From Bacteroidales bacterium UBA7009 (lineage in GTDB: Bacteria > Bacteroidota > Bacteroidia > Bacteroidales > Paludibacteraceae), in the NCBI GenBank assembly GCA_002449665.1, contig DJXH01000025.1, positions 1 to 15,038 on the forward strand: DNA of 15,038 nucleotides, in the 5' to 3' direction. The position numbers and the translations under genes were made by a program. Each line of letters opens with the position of its first letter. Position 1 is the stretch's first letter. Below, one piece after another: positions 14,407 through 15,038 of the stretch. The notes below the pieces were generated by a model that worked only from the letters and a program-made list of their open reading frames with translations, did no database searches and was not told where the DNA came from.

Positions 14407-14434
14407 ATAGAAAGATATATTGCTACCTTTAGGA

Positions 14435-14914
14435 TTACTCAGCCTTTGCTTCTTCAGCGGGTGCATCGGCAGTGTCTTCTGCTTTGGCAGCAGCCTTCTT
14501 ACCTGCACGGCGAGTAGATTTTTTAGCGGCTTTCTTGGTTTCTTTGAGCATATTCTCGTTATAGTCAACGAGTTCGATTATGCACATCTCGGCTGCATCA
14601 CCAAGACGGAAACCGGTACGAAGGATACGTGTATAACCACCGGGGCGGTTGGCAATTTTCTCACTTACGTTATTGAAGAGTTCTGTAATAACCTCTTTCT
14701 GTTTGAGTTCGGAGAATACCAAACGGCGGTTGGCTGTAGTATCTTCTTTGGCTTTGGTGAGCAACGGCTCTACGTAAATGCGGAGGGCTTTAGCCTTGGC
14801 AAGCGTAGTCGATATGCGTTTGTGCATAATAAGCGAGCAAGCCATATTGCTGAGCATAGCACCGCGATGAGCAGCCTTGCGACCAAGATGATTAAATTTC
14901 TTATTGTGTCTCAT
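14435..14914 (-). CDS. rplQ: 50S ribosomal protein L17
   Basis: L17 is a large-subunit ribosomal protein. The 159-residue product begins MRHNKKFNHLGRKAAHRGAM, the usual L17 start, and contains the conserved RISTTLAKAKALR (33-45) and GGYTRILRTGFRLGDAAEM (91-109) blocks. The core equals the ~127-residue E. coli protein. A C-terminal extension of about 35 residues goes from Lys/Ala-rich (KKAAKKSTRRAGKKAAAK) to Asp/Glu/Ala-rich. Extensions of this sort are common in Bacteroidota. The ATG at 14914 follows the rpoA stop by 29 bases, the standard gene order at the end of this operon. Confidence 0.97.
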   Translation of the reverse strand: MRHNKKFNHLGRKAAHRGAMLSNMACSLIMHKRISTTLAKAKALRIYVEPLLTKAKEDTTANRRLVFSELKQKEVITELFNNVSEKIANRPGGYTRILRTGFRLGDAAEMCIIELVDYNENMLKETKKAAKKSTRRAGKKAAAKAEDTADAPAEEAKAE

Positions 14915-14943
14915 TGTTTAGTTATCGTTTTGAGTTTGTACTT

Positions 14944-15038
14944 TTATTCATTGAGTTTGTATCTGCTAATATCCATACCAAAAGCGAGACCGTTACGCTC
15001 AAGCAGTTCGTCAAGTTCGGTGAGAGATTTCTTACCGA
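14944..15038 (-). CDS. rpoA: RNA polymerase alpha subunit, C-terminal end
   Basis: The minus-strand frame open from the right edge encodes GKKSLTELDELL followed by ERNGLAFGMDISRYKLNE and a TAA stop at 14946-14944. This is the end of the alpha C-terminal domain (compare GRKSLTEIKEKLAELGLSFGM of E. coli), which binds UP-element DNA and activators. About 31 codons are visible; the start lies outside the window. Position directly upstream of rplQ confirms the identity. Confidence 0.93.
   Translation of the reverse strand, partial: GKKSLTELDELLERNGLAFGMDISRYKLNE

Overview
The window looks like Bacteroidales chromosome (Bacteroidota). Three lines of evidence support this. The RecG, RecQ, TonB, L17 and RpoA sequences resemble what I recall of Bacteroides-type homologues. 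RecQ has its zinc cysteines at the extreme C-terminus. Three promoters fit the Bacteroidota pattern TTTG-N20-TAnnTTTG rather than the sigma70 one, and clear Shine-Dalgarno sequences are lacking. No species can be assigned. I see no insertion sequence, phage gene, CRISPR array or attachment site, and no stretch over 300 bases without a gene.

Layout from left to right. The 3' half of ATP-type PEP carboxykinase (pckA, + strand) enters from the left edge and ends at a strong bidirectional hairpin terminator (773-812). Every other gene lies on the minus strand and is best read from right to left. The end of rpoA and all of rplQ close a ribosomal-protein operon, with a terminator at 14370-14406. 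Next come a tRNA-Pro(GGG) gene with its own promoter and terminator, then a promoter for aroB. A tightly packed eight-gene run follows: aroB, a YihX-like HAD phosphatase, a RecQ helicase, a FemAB/GNAT-like transferase, a GT4 glycosyltransferase, a fucosyltransferase-like protein, a Wzx-type flippase and a GT2 glycosyltransferase. Their spacings run from a 26-base overlap to a 6-base gap. A second internal promoter precedes tonB, which is followed by recG and a secreted C69 dipeptidase.

Functional reading. The five adjacent genes from the FemAB-like protein to the GT2 enzyme form a compact surface-glycan cassette: two canonical glycosyltransferases, one probable fucosyl-type transferase, one acyl or aminoacyl-type transferase and one lipid-linked-sugar exporter. 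No initiating sugar-phosphate transferase and no polymerase lie in the window, so the cassette probably adds to or modifies a glycan whose other genes are elsewhere. It shares a predicted transcript with aroB and recQ, which have no obvious link to glycans.

Most of the window is ordinary core genome. The parts most worth a second look are the fucosyltransferase-like protein at 7647-8612, the mixed aroB-recQ-glycan operon, and the uniform promoter architecture with a shared GC(A/T)GCC tract just downstream of the -7 box.
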